From: Labrys monachus
Lineage (GTDB): Bacteria > Pseudomonadota > Alphaproteobacteria > Rhizobiales > Labraceae
Assembly (NCBI RefSeq): GCF_030814655.1
Contig: NZ_JAUSVK010000001.1
Coordinates: 1,817,501 to 1,881,500 of the forward strand
Direction: 5' to 3'
DNA: 64,000 nucleotides
Both the position numbers and the translations under genes were made by a program. This document shows, piece after piece, positions 1 to 8,284 of this stretch (position 1 is the stretch's first letter; each line of letters opens with the position of its first letter). The notes under the pieces were generated by a model. The model did no database searches and had not been told where the DNA came from. It saw nothing but the letters and a program-made list of their open reading frames with translations.

Positions 1-1
1 G

Positions 2-517
2 GCCGACATCGCCCAGCTCGGCATCGGACGGAAGTTCCAGAAGCCGACGGTGTTCGAGAACCAGACCGTCGAGGAGAACATCCTGCTGGCGCTCAAGGGC
101 GGCCGCGGCGTGATGGCCAACCTGTTCTGGCGCGTGACCCCGGCGATCGCCGCCAAGGTCGACCAGGTGCTTGAGAAGATCCGCCTTTCCTCCCTGCGCT
201 ACCGGCTGGCCGGCTCTCTGTCGCACGGCCAGAAGCAATGGCTCGAAATCGGCATGCTGCTGGCGCAGGATCCCAAGCTCCTGCTGGTCGACGAGCCGGC
301 GGCGGGCATGACTGATGCCGAGACGGCGCAGACCGCCATCCTCCTCAGGGAGATCGCCAAGGACCATTCGGTCGTCGTCGTCGAGCACGACATGGGGTTC
401 GTGCGCGATCTCGACGTGCGCGTCACCTGCCTGCACGAGGGCGCGGTGCTCGCCGAGGGCACGCTCGACCAGGTCAGCGCCAATGAGCGCGTCATCGAAG
501 TCTATCTGGGGCGCTGA
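2..517 (+). CDS. urtD: Urea ABC transporter ATP-binding protein UrtD (5' end outside window)
   Basis: Cytoplasmic ATPase of a urea importer of the branched-chain amino-acid transporter class. The frame is open from the window edge, so the Walker A region is missing. The visible part begins with a stretch typical of UrtD (GIGRKFQKPTVFENQTVEEN), then has the ABC signature LSHGQKQWLE, Walker B LLLVDEPAAGM and the H-loop VVVVEHDMGFV. UrtD works as a heterodimer with UrtE, whose gene follows after 1 nt, so the two are probably translationally coupled. urtA-C are expected just upstream of the window. UrtD is preferred to LivG because of the GRKFQKPTVFE segment and the pairing. Confidence 0.93.
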   Translation, partial: ADIAQLGIGRKFQKPTVFENQTVEENILLALKGGRGVMANLFWRVTPAIAAKVDQVLEKIRLSSLRYRLAGSLSHGQKQWLEIGMLLAQDPKLLLVDEPAAGMTDAETAQTAILLREIAKDHSVVVVEHDMGFVRDLDVRVTCLHEGAVLAEGTLDQVSANERVIEVYLGR

Positions 518-518
518 C

Positions 519-1214
519 ATGCTGGAAGTAAGCGATCTCGACCTCCATTACGGCGCCGCGCAGGCGCTGCGCTCCGTCTCCGTCAAGGCGGTGCCGGGCC
601 GCGTCACCTGCATCCTCGGCCGCAACGGCGTCGGCAAGTCCTCGCTGCTGCGGGCGCTCGTCGGCCACCAGCCGATCACCCGCGGGCGCATCGCCTGGCA
701 GGGCGCCGACCTCACCGGGCTGACGGCGCATGACCGCGCCCGGCGCGGCGTCGCCTATGTGCCGCAGGGGCGGGAGATCTTCTCGCTGCTCTCGGTGAAG
801 GAAAATCTGGAAACCGGCTTCGCTCCGCTCAAGCGGGCCGACTGCTTCATTCCCGAGGACGTCTTCTCCCTGTTCCCCGTGCTGAAGGACATGCTGAGGC
901 GCCGCGGCGGCGACCTTTCCGGCGGACAGCAGCAGCAGCTCGCCATCGGCCGGGCGCTCGTCACCCGGCCCACCCTCCTGGTCCTCGACGAGCCGACCGA
1001 AGGCATCCAGCCCTCGATCATCAAGGATATCGGCCGGGCGATCCAATATCTGCGCCAGAAGGGCAATATCGCCATCGTGCTGGTCGAGCAATATTTCGAT
1101 TTCGCCCGCGAACTCGCCGATGATTTCTACGTGATGGACCGCGGCGAGATCGTGATGTCCGGCACGCGCGAGAGCATGGTGGAGGATGAGGTCCGCAAGC
1201 GCATGTCGGTGTGA
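519..1214 (+). CDS. urtE: Urea ABC transporter ATP-binding protein UrtE
   Basis: Second ATPase of the urea importer, 231 aa, full length for UrtE/LivF. Walker A is GRNGVGKSS, the Q-loop lies in YVPQGREIFS, the signature is LSGGQQQQLAIGRAL and Walker B is LLVLDEPTEGIQPS. The EGIQPSIIKDI stretch is characteristic of UrtE. The ATG at 519 follows the urtD stop by 1 nt. It is the last recognisable gene of the operon; no clear terminator was seen downstream, only noncoding repeat DNA. Confidence 0.94.
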   Translation: MLEVSDLDLHYGAAQALRSVSVKAVPGRVTCILGRNGVGKSSLLRALVGHQPITRGRIAWQGADLTGLTAHDRARRGVAYVPQGREIFSLLSVKENLETGFAPLKRADCFIPEDVFSLFPVLKDMLRRRGGDLSGGQQQQLAIGRALVTRPTLLVLDEPTEGIQPSIIKDIGRAIQYLRQKGNIAIVLVEQYFDFARELADDFYVMDRGEIVMSGTRESMVEDEVRKRMSV

Positions 1215-1932
1215 GGGCAGGCGCGACGCGACGGCGATTCGTGGGACGGACGGGCCCGCTCTGGCCGCGATCGGTTTCCTTGAGACGGGGGTCGGCTGCG
1301 GTGGAGTACGGCGCAAGTCGCTGTACGCCGATCTCGCGAGTCGAATAGCTGGGCGGGGCGGAAGCAGAAAACAGCCTTCTCGCAGATGTTTGGGCGCGTT
1401 CGGTCGTATCCGCTTCCCACGAAAAGCCGTCCTGCCTCCGGCGGCGCTCTTTCTCCACGACGCATTCAACACGCCGTGGCGCAGCTCCTCACCTTTATCC
1501 TCCCCCCGCAGGCGGGGCGAGGAGACCTCGACGTCGCGATAGGCTTGTAAAACGCCCATCTCGCAGCCCCGTTCTATGGCTCGATGCCGGCCATTTCCTT
1601 CGCCCCGCTTGCGGGGAGAAGGGTAGGATGAGGGGCGGCGCAACGATGGGAATGTGCGCACAAGTTTCGGCTGCCGCGCCTTCGTGCAGAAGCCCGATGC
1701 CTCACACGCGACTGGACGATCACCGACAATCGTTTCAGGGCTTCCGGCGTGTGAGGCGTGGCAGCCGGCAGGGGTCTGCTTCCCACGAAAAGCGGAAGCG
1801 CCTCCCACGACATGCCGGCCCAGCCCGGCGCCGCTTCACACGCCAACCCGGTTCGGGCCTGACTTAAACCTCTCGGATCGCTGACGAATTGCCGATGGAC
1901 GATCTGACGGTGCCGGCAGAGCCGCAGAGCGA
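1215..1932. other. Noncoding region between urtE and the MFS gene
   Basis: This 718-bp stretch holds no convincing gene; open frames here lack ribosome sites and family features. It contains a paired hairpin repeat (1485-1640) and two copies of the short word TTCCCACGAAAAGC (near 1416 and 1787) flanking it. Confidence 0.6.
1485..1640. repeat. Paired hairpin repeat, family B copy 1
   Basis: Two inverted modules face each other: one around CCCCCCGCAGGCGGGG on the left and one around CCCCGCTTGCGGGGAGAAGG followed by GGATGAGGGGC on the right. The same arrangement recurs at 26498, 40815 and 61155. It resembles a REP doublet (REPIN-like). Confidence 0.7.
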
Positions 1933-3459
1933 TCATCCCTCCGCCGGCGCTTGCTGTTTCGCCGCGGGATGGCCGCCGAGCGGCAGTTCGGGCATGAAGA
2001 GCAGGGCGACCAGCGCCGCGGCGACGATGGCGACGCCCAGTTCGAAGGTCGTGGCGATGGCGTGGCGATAGAGTTCGATCATCGCCGCCTGTGCCTGGGG
2101 CGACAGGGTGGCGATGCCGCCGGGGCCGGCGTCGGGCGCGGAGGAGAGCGCGCCGCCGCCCGCCTGCAGGGCATGGGCGAGGATGGCCCCCGATCCGGTC
2201 ACGCCCATGAGGCCGCCGAGCGAGCGGAAGAAGACGAGCGTCGCGGTGCCGACGCCGCGATGGGGAACCGGCAGCGCGTTCTGCACCGCGATGGTCATGT
2301 TCGGCATCACCAGGCCGAGCCCGAGGCCGAGCGCGGTGATCGCCGGCTCGATCACCAGGAAGCCCCGGGCGGTCGCCGCGCCCCAGGCGAGGACGGCGAA
2401 AGCCACAACGGCCAGCGACAGGCCGGCGATCTGGGCGGGCTTGTAGCGGCCGGAGCGCAGCAGGAGGCGGCCGTTGACGATCGAGGAAACGACGACGCCG
2501 ACCATCAGCGGGCCGGTGAGGAAGCCGGAATAGGCCGGACTGACCCCCATCACCGCCTGGAAGAACAGGGGAAAGAACACGCTCGACCCGAGCAGGCCCA
2601 TGGAGGCCAGCGCCATGACGGCGGAGGCGACGACGAAGGTCCGGTTGGCGAAGAGGTCGAGCGGCAGGACCGGCTCCGGCACGCGCCTGACATGGACGAC
2701 GAACCAGCATCCGAGCCCGGCCGCGAGGGCGGCGCAGATGCCGATCTCCGGCGAATCCCACGGCCATTCGGTGCCGCCGAGGGCGAGGACGAGGAGGAGG
2801 GCGGTGGTCGCTGCCGTCATCAGCAGGGAACCGAGATAATCGATCCGGCGCGCCTGGATACGGTGCGGCCGGCGCAGGGCCCGGGTGATGACGAACAGGC
2901 CGACGGCGCCGATCGGCAGGTTGACATAGAAGATCCAATGCCAGGAGAGGAGGTCGGTGATCACGCCGCCGATGACGGGACCGACGACGCTGCAGACCGC
3001 GAAGACGGCGACGATCGAGCCCTGCCGCCGGCCGCGCTCGGCCGGCGCGACGAGATCGCCGATGATGATCTGGCTGAGCGGCAGGAGGCCGCCGGCCCCG
3101 AGCCCCTGGATCGCCCGGAAGACGATGAGTTCCGGCAGGTTCCGGGCCATGCCGCACAGCGCCGATCCGGCAAGGAAGACGAGGACGGCTGCAAGGATCA
3201 TCGGCTTGCGGCCATATTGGTCGCTGAGCTTGCCGTAGAGCGGCATGGTGGCGGTGGACGCCAGCACATAGGCGGTCACCACCCACGACAAATGGGCGAT
3301 GCCGCCGAGATCGGCGACGATGCGGGGTAAAGCGGTGGCGACGATGCTCTGGTCGATGGCGCCGAGGCCCATGACGATCATCAGGCCGAGGAAGACGGCC
3401 CGGATCTCGCGCCGGTCCGGCGGGCCGGCAAGCGCCGTTTCGTCGCGTTGCGCCGTCAT
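1933..3459 (-). CDS. DHA2-family (EmrB/QacA-type) drug:proton antiporter
   Basis: Inner-membrane exporter of 508 aa, the usual size for 14-helix DHA2 pumps. Recognisable motifs are DQSIVATALPRI in the first helix, motif A GKLSDQYGRKP (about residue 75), an FRAIQGLGAGGLLPL segment and motif C GPVIGGVITD. It overlaps the upstream MarR gene by 4 nt (ATGA), so both sit in one operon and the regulator probably represses the pump. The substrate cannot be read from sequence. No EmrA-type adaptor gene is adjacent. Confidence 0.92.
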   Translation of the reverse strand: MTAQRDETALAGPPDRREIRAVFLGLMIVMGLGAIDQSIVATALPRIVADLGGIAHLSWVVTAYVLASTATMPLYGKLSDQYGRKPMILAAVLVFLAGSALCGMARNLPELIVFRAIQGLGAGGLLPLSQIIIGDLVAPAERGRRQGSIVAVFAVCSVVGPVIGGVITDLLSWHWIFYVNLPIGAVGLFVITRALRRPHRIQARRIDYLGSLLMTAATTALLLVLALGGTEWPWDSPEIGICAALAAGLGCWFVVHVRRVPEPVLPLDLFANRTFVVASAVMALASMGLLGSSVFFPLFFQAVMGVSPAYSGFLTGPLMVGVVVSSIVNGRLLLRSGRYKPAQIAGLSLAVVAFAVLAWGAATARGFLVIEPAITALGLGLGLVMPNMTIAVQNALPVPHRGVGTATLVFFRSLGGLMGVTGSGAILAHALQAGGGALSSAPDAGPGGIATLSPQAQAAMIELYRHAIATTFELGVAIVAAALVALLFMPELPLGGHPAAKQQAPAEG

Positions 3460-3899
3460 TGTGTGAGCGCCGTGAGCGGGCCGATCGCGCCGCGGATGGC
3501 CTGACGGGCCTCGGGCGGCAGCAGGGCGAGTTGGCCGGCCAGCCAGTCGCGGCGGCGATTGCGCAGGGTTTCGATGAGGTCGCGCCCCTTGTCGGTGAGG
3601 TGGAGGCCTGCGCGCCGCCTGTCGTGCGGATCGGGGACGGCACGGACGAGACCGGCGGTCTCCATGGGGCCGATATGGCCGCTGATCGTCGGCCCGCGCA
3701 GCTTTTCCATGCGCGCGAGTTCGCCGACACCGATGCCGGGATGCTTCAGAATGGCGACGAGCAGCAGGTTCTGGAAGGGCGAAATCCCTTCATGCGTATC
3801 GACGCTCTCCTGGCGCAGGCGCCGGTAGAGCCGATGGAGCGGGACGCAGTTCATCGACGAGGAGCAGCGCGTCGTCGCATGAGAAGGTGAGAAGGGCAT
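3456..3899 (-). CDS. MarR-family transcriptional regulator
   Basis: Winged-helix regulator of 147 aa. The DNA-binding part includes GVGELARMEKLRGPTISGHI and the wing VRAVPDPHDRRRAGLHLTDKG. It probably controls the overlapping exporter gene, which is the usual pairing. The start is uncertain: ATG 3899 gives an unusual Ser/Thr-rich N-terminus, and an internal ATG at 3854 (MNCVPLHRLYRRLRQ) fits the family better, but neither has a clear ribosome site. Confidence 0.87.
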   Translation of the reverse strand: MPFSPSHATTRCSSSMNCVPLHRLYRRLRQESVDTHEGISPFQNLLLVAILKHPGIGVGELARMEKLRGPTISGHIGPMETAGLVRAVPDPHDRRRAGLHLTDKGRDLIETLRNRRRDWLAGQLALLPPEARQAIRGAIGPLTALTQ

Positions 3900-3952
3900 G
3901 GACCCGCATAATATTGGCCGCTTACATAGAAACTACACTTGCGGTGTACCAT

Positions 3953-4669
3953 TCACCCTAGCCGAGGAGCTCCCTCGTATAGTGCTATGGTATATCCTCC
4001 GTGCTCTTCCAATATATATCCCTCTGATCTAAGAAGAAACTGCGCAGATATATAGTTTGATTTCTGTAAATGCTTGTGTTCGTACATTATAATGGTCGGT
4101 CTAAATCGAGAAAAATCCAACTGCCGTAGAATATTATAATCATATCCCTCGGTATCTATATGAAGTAGATCTATTTTTTCTATCATGTTTAATTTTATTG
4201 CTTCGGTTAGTGATACGGCTGGAACGGATATTTGTATTATGTAAGGTTCGATCTTCGACCCCAAATGGCTCGTAATATGATTGCGGTCGAAGCTGGCAAG
4301 CTGATCGAACCAATAGGGAAGATCAAGTGAATTGACAGCTTTGGGATCTACAGACCAGAGCGTTATGTGTTCGCTCTCGTCAGAAATAGCAGCATTAAAG
4401 AATAATAGCCCCTGCTTTTTACGATAGTTTTGCTTCAGTCGATCAAAAAGGTATGGAACGGGTTCTACAAGCAGACCCCGCCAATTTTTCTTCCTTTTAA
4501 TCCATTTATATAAAGGGTCGCCCTGGCGGCCGTCGTTGGATCCGATCTGCACAAGAATACATTGGTCTCCCAAATATTTCCGTATAAATTCATCAATGGC
4601 ATGTGGCGAGTTCCACCTGAGCCAATGCTTGACGCGTAGTGGAATAAAAGACTTAAGATGGTGTAACAT
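3953..4669 (-). CDS. FkbM-family SAM-dependent methyltransferase
   Basis: Predicted O-methyltransferase of 238 aa. SAM-binding features are VQIGSNDGRQGDP (about residue 41), LLVEP (about 73), and the later IDLLHIDTEGYDYNILRQLDF and PTIIMYEH blocks typical of FkbM proteins, which often methylate sugars or glycans. Base composition differs sharply from its surroundings (roughly 35-45% GC by eye against about 65-70%), with AAA, ATA and TTA codons that neighbours avoid. That points to horizontal acquisition as a lone gene. The substrate is unknown and there are no glycosyltransferase neighbours. Confidence 0.85.
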   Translation of the reverse strand: MLHHLKSFIPLRVKHWLRWNSPHAIDEFIRKYLGDQCILVQIGSNDGRQGDPLYKWIKRKKNWRGLLVEPVPYLFDRLKQNYRKKQGLLFFNAAISDESEHITLWSVDPKAVNSLDLPYWFDQLASFDRNHITSHLGSKIEPYIIQISVPAVSLTEAIKLNMIEKIDLLHIDTEGYDYNILRQLDFSRFRPTIIMYEHKHLQKSNYISAQFLLRSEGYILEEHGGYTIALYEGAPRLG

Positions 4670-4766
4670 TTAGAGCTCCGTTGAAGAGACGCAAATGTAG
4701 AGATTGTTGTCTCTGGCAATTAACACTATCAACTTTACCATCGCGGTCTACAATGTCACGGGCGAC

Positions 4767-4799
4767 CCAATTCAATCTGTAGAACCGCAGTTGAATTGG
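4767..4799. repeat. 9-bp inverted repeat downstream of the ABC importer operon
   Basis: Arms CCAATTCAA and TTGAATTGG are perfect and 15 nt apart. The site lies between the end of the importer operon (4925) and the start of the FkbM gene. It could be a transcription end or a regulatory site; there is no T-run on either strand. Confidence 0.4.
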
Positions 4800-4924
4800 C
4801 GCGGCTAGCGACTACGGCTGAGAGCCGGAGCCGCCGTTCAGTCTTGGAATGACAGGTCGAATTTTTAGAGGCAGAACCTAACTCGTCTTGTATTTGCCGG
4901 TTGTCAGCGAAGTTGCACGTCGGC

Positions 4925-5974
4925 CTACGCCAGCCGGTTGCCGTTCCGGCTGTCGAACAGATGCAGCGTCTTCTCGTCGAAGCCGATGCCGATCTTCTCG
5001 CCGATGGGGCGCTGGAAATCCTTGTCCACCTTGACGATGACGTTCGAGCCGCCGGCGCGGCAGGTGACGAGGGCGTGGTCGCCGATCAGTTCGGTGGCGA
5101 AGACTTCGCCGACGAGCTTGCCTTGTCCCGGCGCCGTCACCCGGCCGTCCTCGGGGCGGATACCGGCCACGGCGCGGGGATTGGAGAGCCGGCTGCCGGT
5201 GTCGAAGCTGCCGGCGGAGGCGGTGAAACGGCCGTCCTTCAATTCGCCTTCGAGGAAATTCATCGGCGGCGAGCCGATGAAGCCGGCGACGAAGAGATTC
5301 GCAGGGTGGTTGTAGATGTTGGCGGGCGTGTCGAGTTGCTGCAGCACGCCCTTGTCGAGCAGGGCGACGCGATGGGCGAGCGTCATCGCCTCGACCTGGT
5401 CATGCGTCACATAGATGGTGGTGATGCCGAGCTCGTGCTGCATGTGCTTGAGTTCGGCGCGCATATAGCCGCGCAGCTTGGCGTCGAGATTGGAGAGCGG
5501 TTCGTCCATCAGGAAGGCCGCCGGCCGTCGGATGATGGCGCGGGCGAGGGCGACGCGCTGGCGCTGTCCGCCGGACAGCTGGCGGGGATAGCGGTCGAGC
5601 AGCCCGTCGAGCTGGACCTGGCGCGCCACGTCCCGCACGCTCGCCTCGATCTCGGCCCGGGGCCGCTTGCGGACCGCGAGGGGGTAGGCGATGTTGGCGA
5701 ACACCGTCTTGTGCGGATAGAGCGCATAGGACTGGAACACCATGGCGATGTCGCGATATTTCGGCAGGATGCTGGTGACGTCGCGGTCGCCGATGCGGAT
5801 CGTGCCGGAGGAGACGGTCTCCAGGCCGGCGATCATGCGCAGTGCCGTGGTCTTGCCCGAGCCGGAGGCGCCGAGCAGCACCAGGAACTCGCCGTCCTTC
5901 ACTTCGAGGTCGAGGCCCTTCACCACGTCGACCGCGCCGAAGGACTTGTGGATGTTCGACAACGTAACTTGCAT
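4925..5974 (-). CDS. Sugar/polyol ABC transporter ATP-binding protein (UgpC/MalK type)
   Basis: ATPase of 349 aa for the importer encoded just upstream. Walker A is GASGSGKTT, the signature is LSGGQRQRVALARA, Walker B is AAFLMDEPLSNLDAKLR and the H-loop is YVTHDQVEAMTL. A C-terminal TOBE-type regulatory domain follows (VAGIRPED segment). The ATG at 5974 is chosen because homologues begin MxVxLxNIxKSFG at this position. It is the last gene of a binding protein-permease-permease-ATPase operon. Confidence 0.93.
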   Translation of the reverse strand: MQVTLSNIHKSFGAVDVVKGLDLEVKDGEFLVLLGASGSGKTTALRMIAGLETVSSGTIRIGDRDVTSILPKYRDIAMVFQSYALYPHKTVFANIAYPLAVRKRPRAEIEASVRDVARQVQLDGLLDRYPRQLSGGQRQRVALARAIIRRPAAFLMDEPLSNLDAKLRGYMRAELKHMQHELGITTIYVTHDQVEAMTLAHRVALLDKGVLQQLDTPANIYNHPANLFVAGFIGSPPMNFLEGELKDGRFTASAGSFDTGSRLSNPRAVAGIRPEDGRVTAPGQGKLVGEVFATELIGDHALVTCRAGGSNVIVKVDKDFQRPIGEKIGIGFDEKTLHLFDSRNGNRLA

Positions 5975-5982
5975 CGTCCGAT

Positions 5983-7035
5983 CTAACCCTTGACCGCGCC
6001 GACGAGGAGGCCCCGCGCGATATGCTTCTGCAGGAAGCCGGCGATGACGATCACCGGAACGATCATGATCACGATCAGCACCGACATGTACCACCATTGC
6101 GGACCGCGGGTCGTGTTCTGGGCCGACACCAGCACCGGCATGGTCTGGGCGTTGGCGTTGGAGAGGAAGAGGGCGAGCAGATATTCGTTCCAGGCCAGGA
6201 TCAGCACCAGCATGAAGGTGGCCGCCAGCCCGGAGCGCACCAGCGGCAGGGCGATGGTGAAGAACACGCGGAACTTGGACGCGCCGTCGATCTCCGCGCT
6301 CTCCTCGAGGTCGAGCGGGATGCCGGCGAAGAAGTCGCGCGTCAGCCACACCACGATCGGCAGGTTCACGGCGGTGTAGGTGGAGATCAAAGCGATCTGC
6401 GTGTCCAGCAGCTTGAGGTGCTGGAACATGACGTAGATCGGCAGCACCGCCACGATCGGCGGCATGATCCGGTTCGAGATCATCCAGAATTCGATGTCGT
6501 TGTTGCCGAGCGCCGCCTTGAAGCGGCGCCCGATCGTCGACAGCGTCAGCAGGAAGAGGGCGATCGCCACCGCCACCGCCGCCTGCCAGGGCACGGCGAA
6601 GGCCGCCACCGCGACGATCACCGCCGCCAGCAGCACGATGAAGGAGAGGATGGCGGCGAGCTTCACCTGGAAGCGGATGCGCACCAGGGCGTAGGCCGCC
6701 AGCGCGCCGATCAGCAGGGCGAGGAGCGTGCTGGTGAGGGCGACGATGACCGAATTCACATAGGGCCACAGCGTGTTGTTCTGGAACAGCATGAAGTTCC
6801 AGGCGTCGAGCGAGGGCGTGAAGTCGACGAAGGGGATGTAATAGGGGCCGGCATCGACCTCGATCTGGATCTTCAGCGAGGTGACGAGCACCCAATAGAG
6901 CGGGAACAGCACGATCAGGGACCAGGCGAAGAGCAGCCCGTAGGTGGCGATCTTCGGGACCGGCGCGAGCGTGTCGAGGCTGCGCGGCTCGAACAGCCGG
7001 CGCATCAGCGGGCGGTCGTCGGGCATGGCCGTCAT
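5983..7035 (-). CDS. ABC transporter permease, MalG type, with extra membrane segment
   Basis: Inner-membrane permease of 350 aa. The EAA loop is EESAEIDGASKFRVFFTIAL, followed by ARGLLVGAVKG at the C-terminus, as in carbohydrate uptake CUT1 permeases. It is about 70 residues longer than usual because of an extra hydrophobic block (KLAAILSFIVLLAAVIVAVA and PWQAAVAVAIALFLLTLSTI) between the usual second and third helices. It overlaps the preceding permease gene by 4 nt. Confidence 0.9.
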   Translation of the reverse strand: MTAMPDDRPLMRRLFEPRSLDTLAPVPKIATYGLLFAWSLIVLFPLYWVLVTSLKIQIEVDAGPYYIPFVDFTPSLDAWNFMLFQNNTLWPYVNSVIVALTSTLLALLIGALAAYALVRIRFQVKLAAILSFIVLLAAVIVAVAAFAVPWQAAVAVAIALFLLTLSTIGRRFKAALGNNDIEFWMISNRIMPPIVAVLPIYVMFQHLKLLDTQIALISTYTAVNLPIVVWLTRDFFAGIPLDLEESAEIDGASKFRVFFTIALPLVRSGLAATFMLVLILAWNEYLLALFLSNANAQTMPVLVSAQNTTRGPQWWYMSVLIVIMIVPVIVIAGFLQKHIARGLLVGAVKG

Positions 7036-8165
7036 TGGTACCTCCGGGTGGCCCGGACCACGAAGTTGAAGAACGACACGCAGGTGATCGTCGAGACGAA
7101 CAGAAGGAGGTAGCCGATCGCCGCCGAGCCGCCGAGATCCTGGGTGCGCCAGGCGATGAAGGAGTGCAGCGTCAGCGATTCCGTGGCGAGGCCGGGGCCG
7201 CCGGCCGTGAGCACATTGGGCATGTCGATGATCTTGAACGCCTCGATCAGCCGGATGAGCACCACCGTCGCGGCGACCGGGGCGATCGCCGGCCAGGTGA
7301 TGTCGCGCAGGATCTGGAAGCGGTTGGCCCCGTCGAGATGGGCGGCTTCGAGCTGGTCGCGCGGCTGGTTCTCGATGGCGGCGAGCAGCACGATGAACAT
7401 GAAGGGCGTCCATTGCCAGGTGTCGCCGACCAGCACCATCAGGCGGGCCGACCACGCCTCCGTGGCCCAGGACCACTGGCTGACGCCGAAGATGTGGCTC
7501 AGCGGCGCGAAGGGCCCCTTCTGCATGTCCGCGAGCATGCGGAAGATGTAGGCCACGCCCACCGGCGTCACCATCATCGGGATGAAGAAGATGACGCGGA
7601 ACCAGCTGCGGGCACGGATCGGCTGCGCGCAGAGCAGCGCCAGCCCGAGCCCGAGCAGGAATTGTACGAAGACACCGACGAACACGTAGAGCAGCGTGTT
7701 GAGCAGCGTGCCCTGGAAGCCGCCGGCGACGACGGTGCCGAGCACGACATACCACAGCCCGGCGGCGAGGCCGGCCGCGATCAGGCGGCCGATGAAGCCG
7801 AACAGCGCGAAGCCCCTCATGGCATAGCGGGCGAGCCAGGCCAGAAGGACCACGATCCCGACGGCGAACAGCGTCAGTTCGAGCGGCCCGAACGGCTTGA
7901 ACGTGCCGAGGAAGTGATATTGCTGCGCGCCGACGAACAGGCGCGAATAATTATACAGGCCGATGAAGGTGAGCTTGAAGCTGCCGGCGAAGAGCGCGAA
8001 GCGCGACAGCGACAGATAGGCCGAGACGATCAGCGGGAAGATGGCGAAGGCGAGCAGGATCAGCACGGCGGGCAGCACCATGATGCTGCCCGAGTGACGA
8101 TCGACCCATTGCGCCACCCTTTCCTGCCGATCGGTTTCGTTGGGAACGGTAACGTTTGCGACCAT
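7032..8165 (-). CDS. ABC transporter permease, MalF type
   Basis: Permease of 377 aa. The EAA loop is EAAHLDGANRFQILRDITWP. It carries an additional hydrophobic region near residues 90-145 (LELTLFAVGIVVLLAWLARY and IGRLIAAGLAAGLWYVVLG), so it too is longer than ordinary CUT1 permeases of about 300 aa. It partners the MalG-type subunit and the 4925-5974 ATPase. A strong stem-loop separates it from the binding-protein gene upstream. Confidence 0.9.
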   Translation of the reverse strand: MVANVTVPNETDRQERVAQWVDRHSGSIMVLPAVLILLAFAIFPLIVSAYLSLSRFALFAGSFKLTFIGLYNYSRLFVGAQQYHFLGTFKPFGPLELTLFAVGIVVLLAWLARYAMRGFALFGFIGRLIAAGLAAGLWYVVLGTVVAGGFQGTLLNTLLYVFVGVFVQFLLGLGLALLCAQPIRARSWFRVIFFIPMMVTPVGVAYIFRMLADMQKGPFAPLSHIFGVSQWSWATEAWSARLMVLVGDTWQWTPFMFIVLLAAIENQPRDQLEAAHLDGANRFQILRDITWPAIAPVAATVVLIRLIEAFKIIDMPNVLTAGGPGLATESLTLHSFIAWRTQDLGGSAAIGYLLLFVSTITCVSFFNFVVRATRRYQ

Positions 8166-8231
8166 AATCGTCCGGGATGCGTTGAAGCGGGCTGTTGCCC
8201 AAGCGCGGGGAGGGGCGTTGCCGCCACCGCT

Positions 8232-8262
8232 GCGGCACCGGCGGGGACGCCGCCGGTGCCGC
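8232..8262 (-). promoter_or_regulatory. Stem-loop between binding-protein and permease genes
   Basis: Perfect 13-bp arms GCGGCACCGGCGG and CCGCCGGTGCCGC enclose a 5-nt loop. No T-run follows in the direction of transcription, so it is better read as an mRNA-stabilising or attenuating stem-loop. Such structures commonly keep binding-protein levels above permease levels, as in malE-malF. Confidence 0.7.
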
Positions 8263-8284
8263 TGTCGGCGGCGTCAGTCGAACG

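Noticed and set aside
1574-3730. Long minus-strand open frame antisense and out of frame to the MFS and MarR genes
   Set aside because: Its translation is Arg/Pro/Ala-rich with no family features, as expected from the high GC of the real genes.
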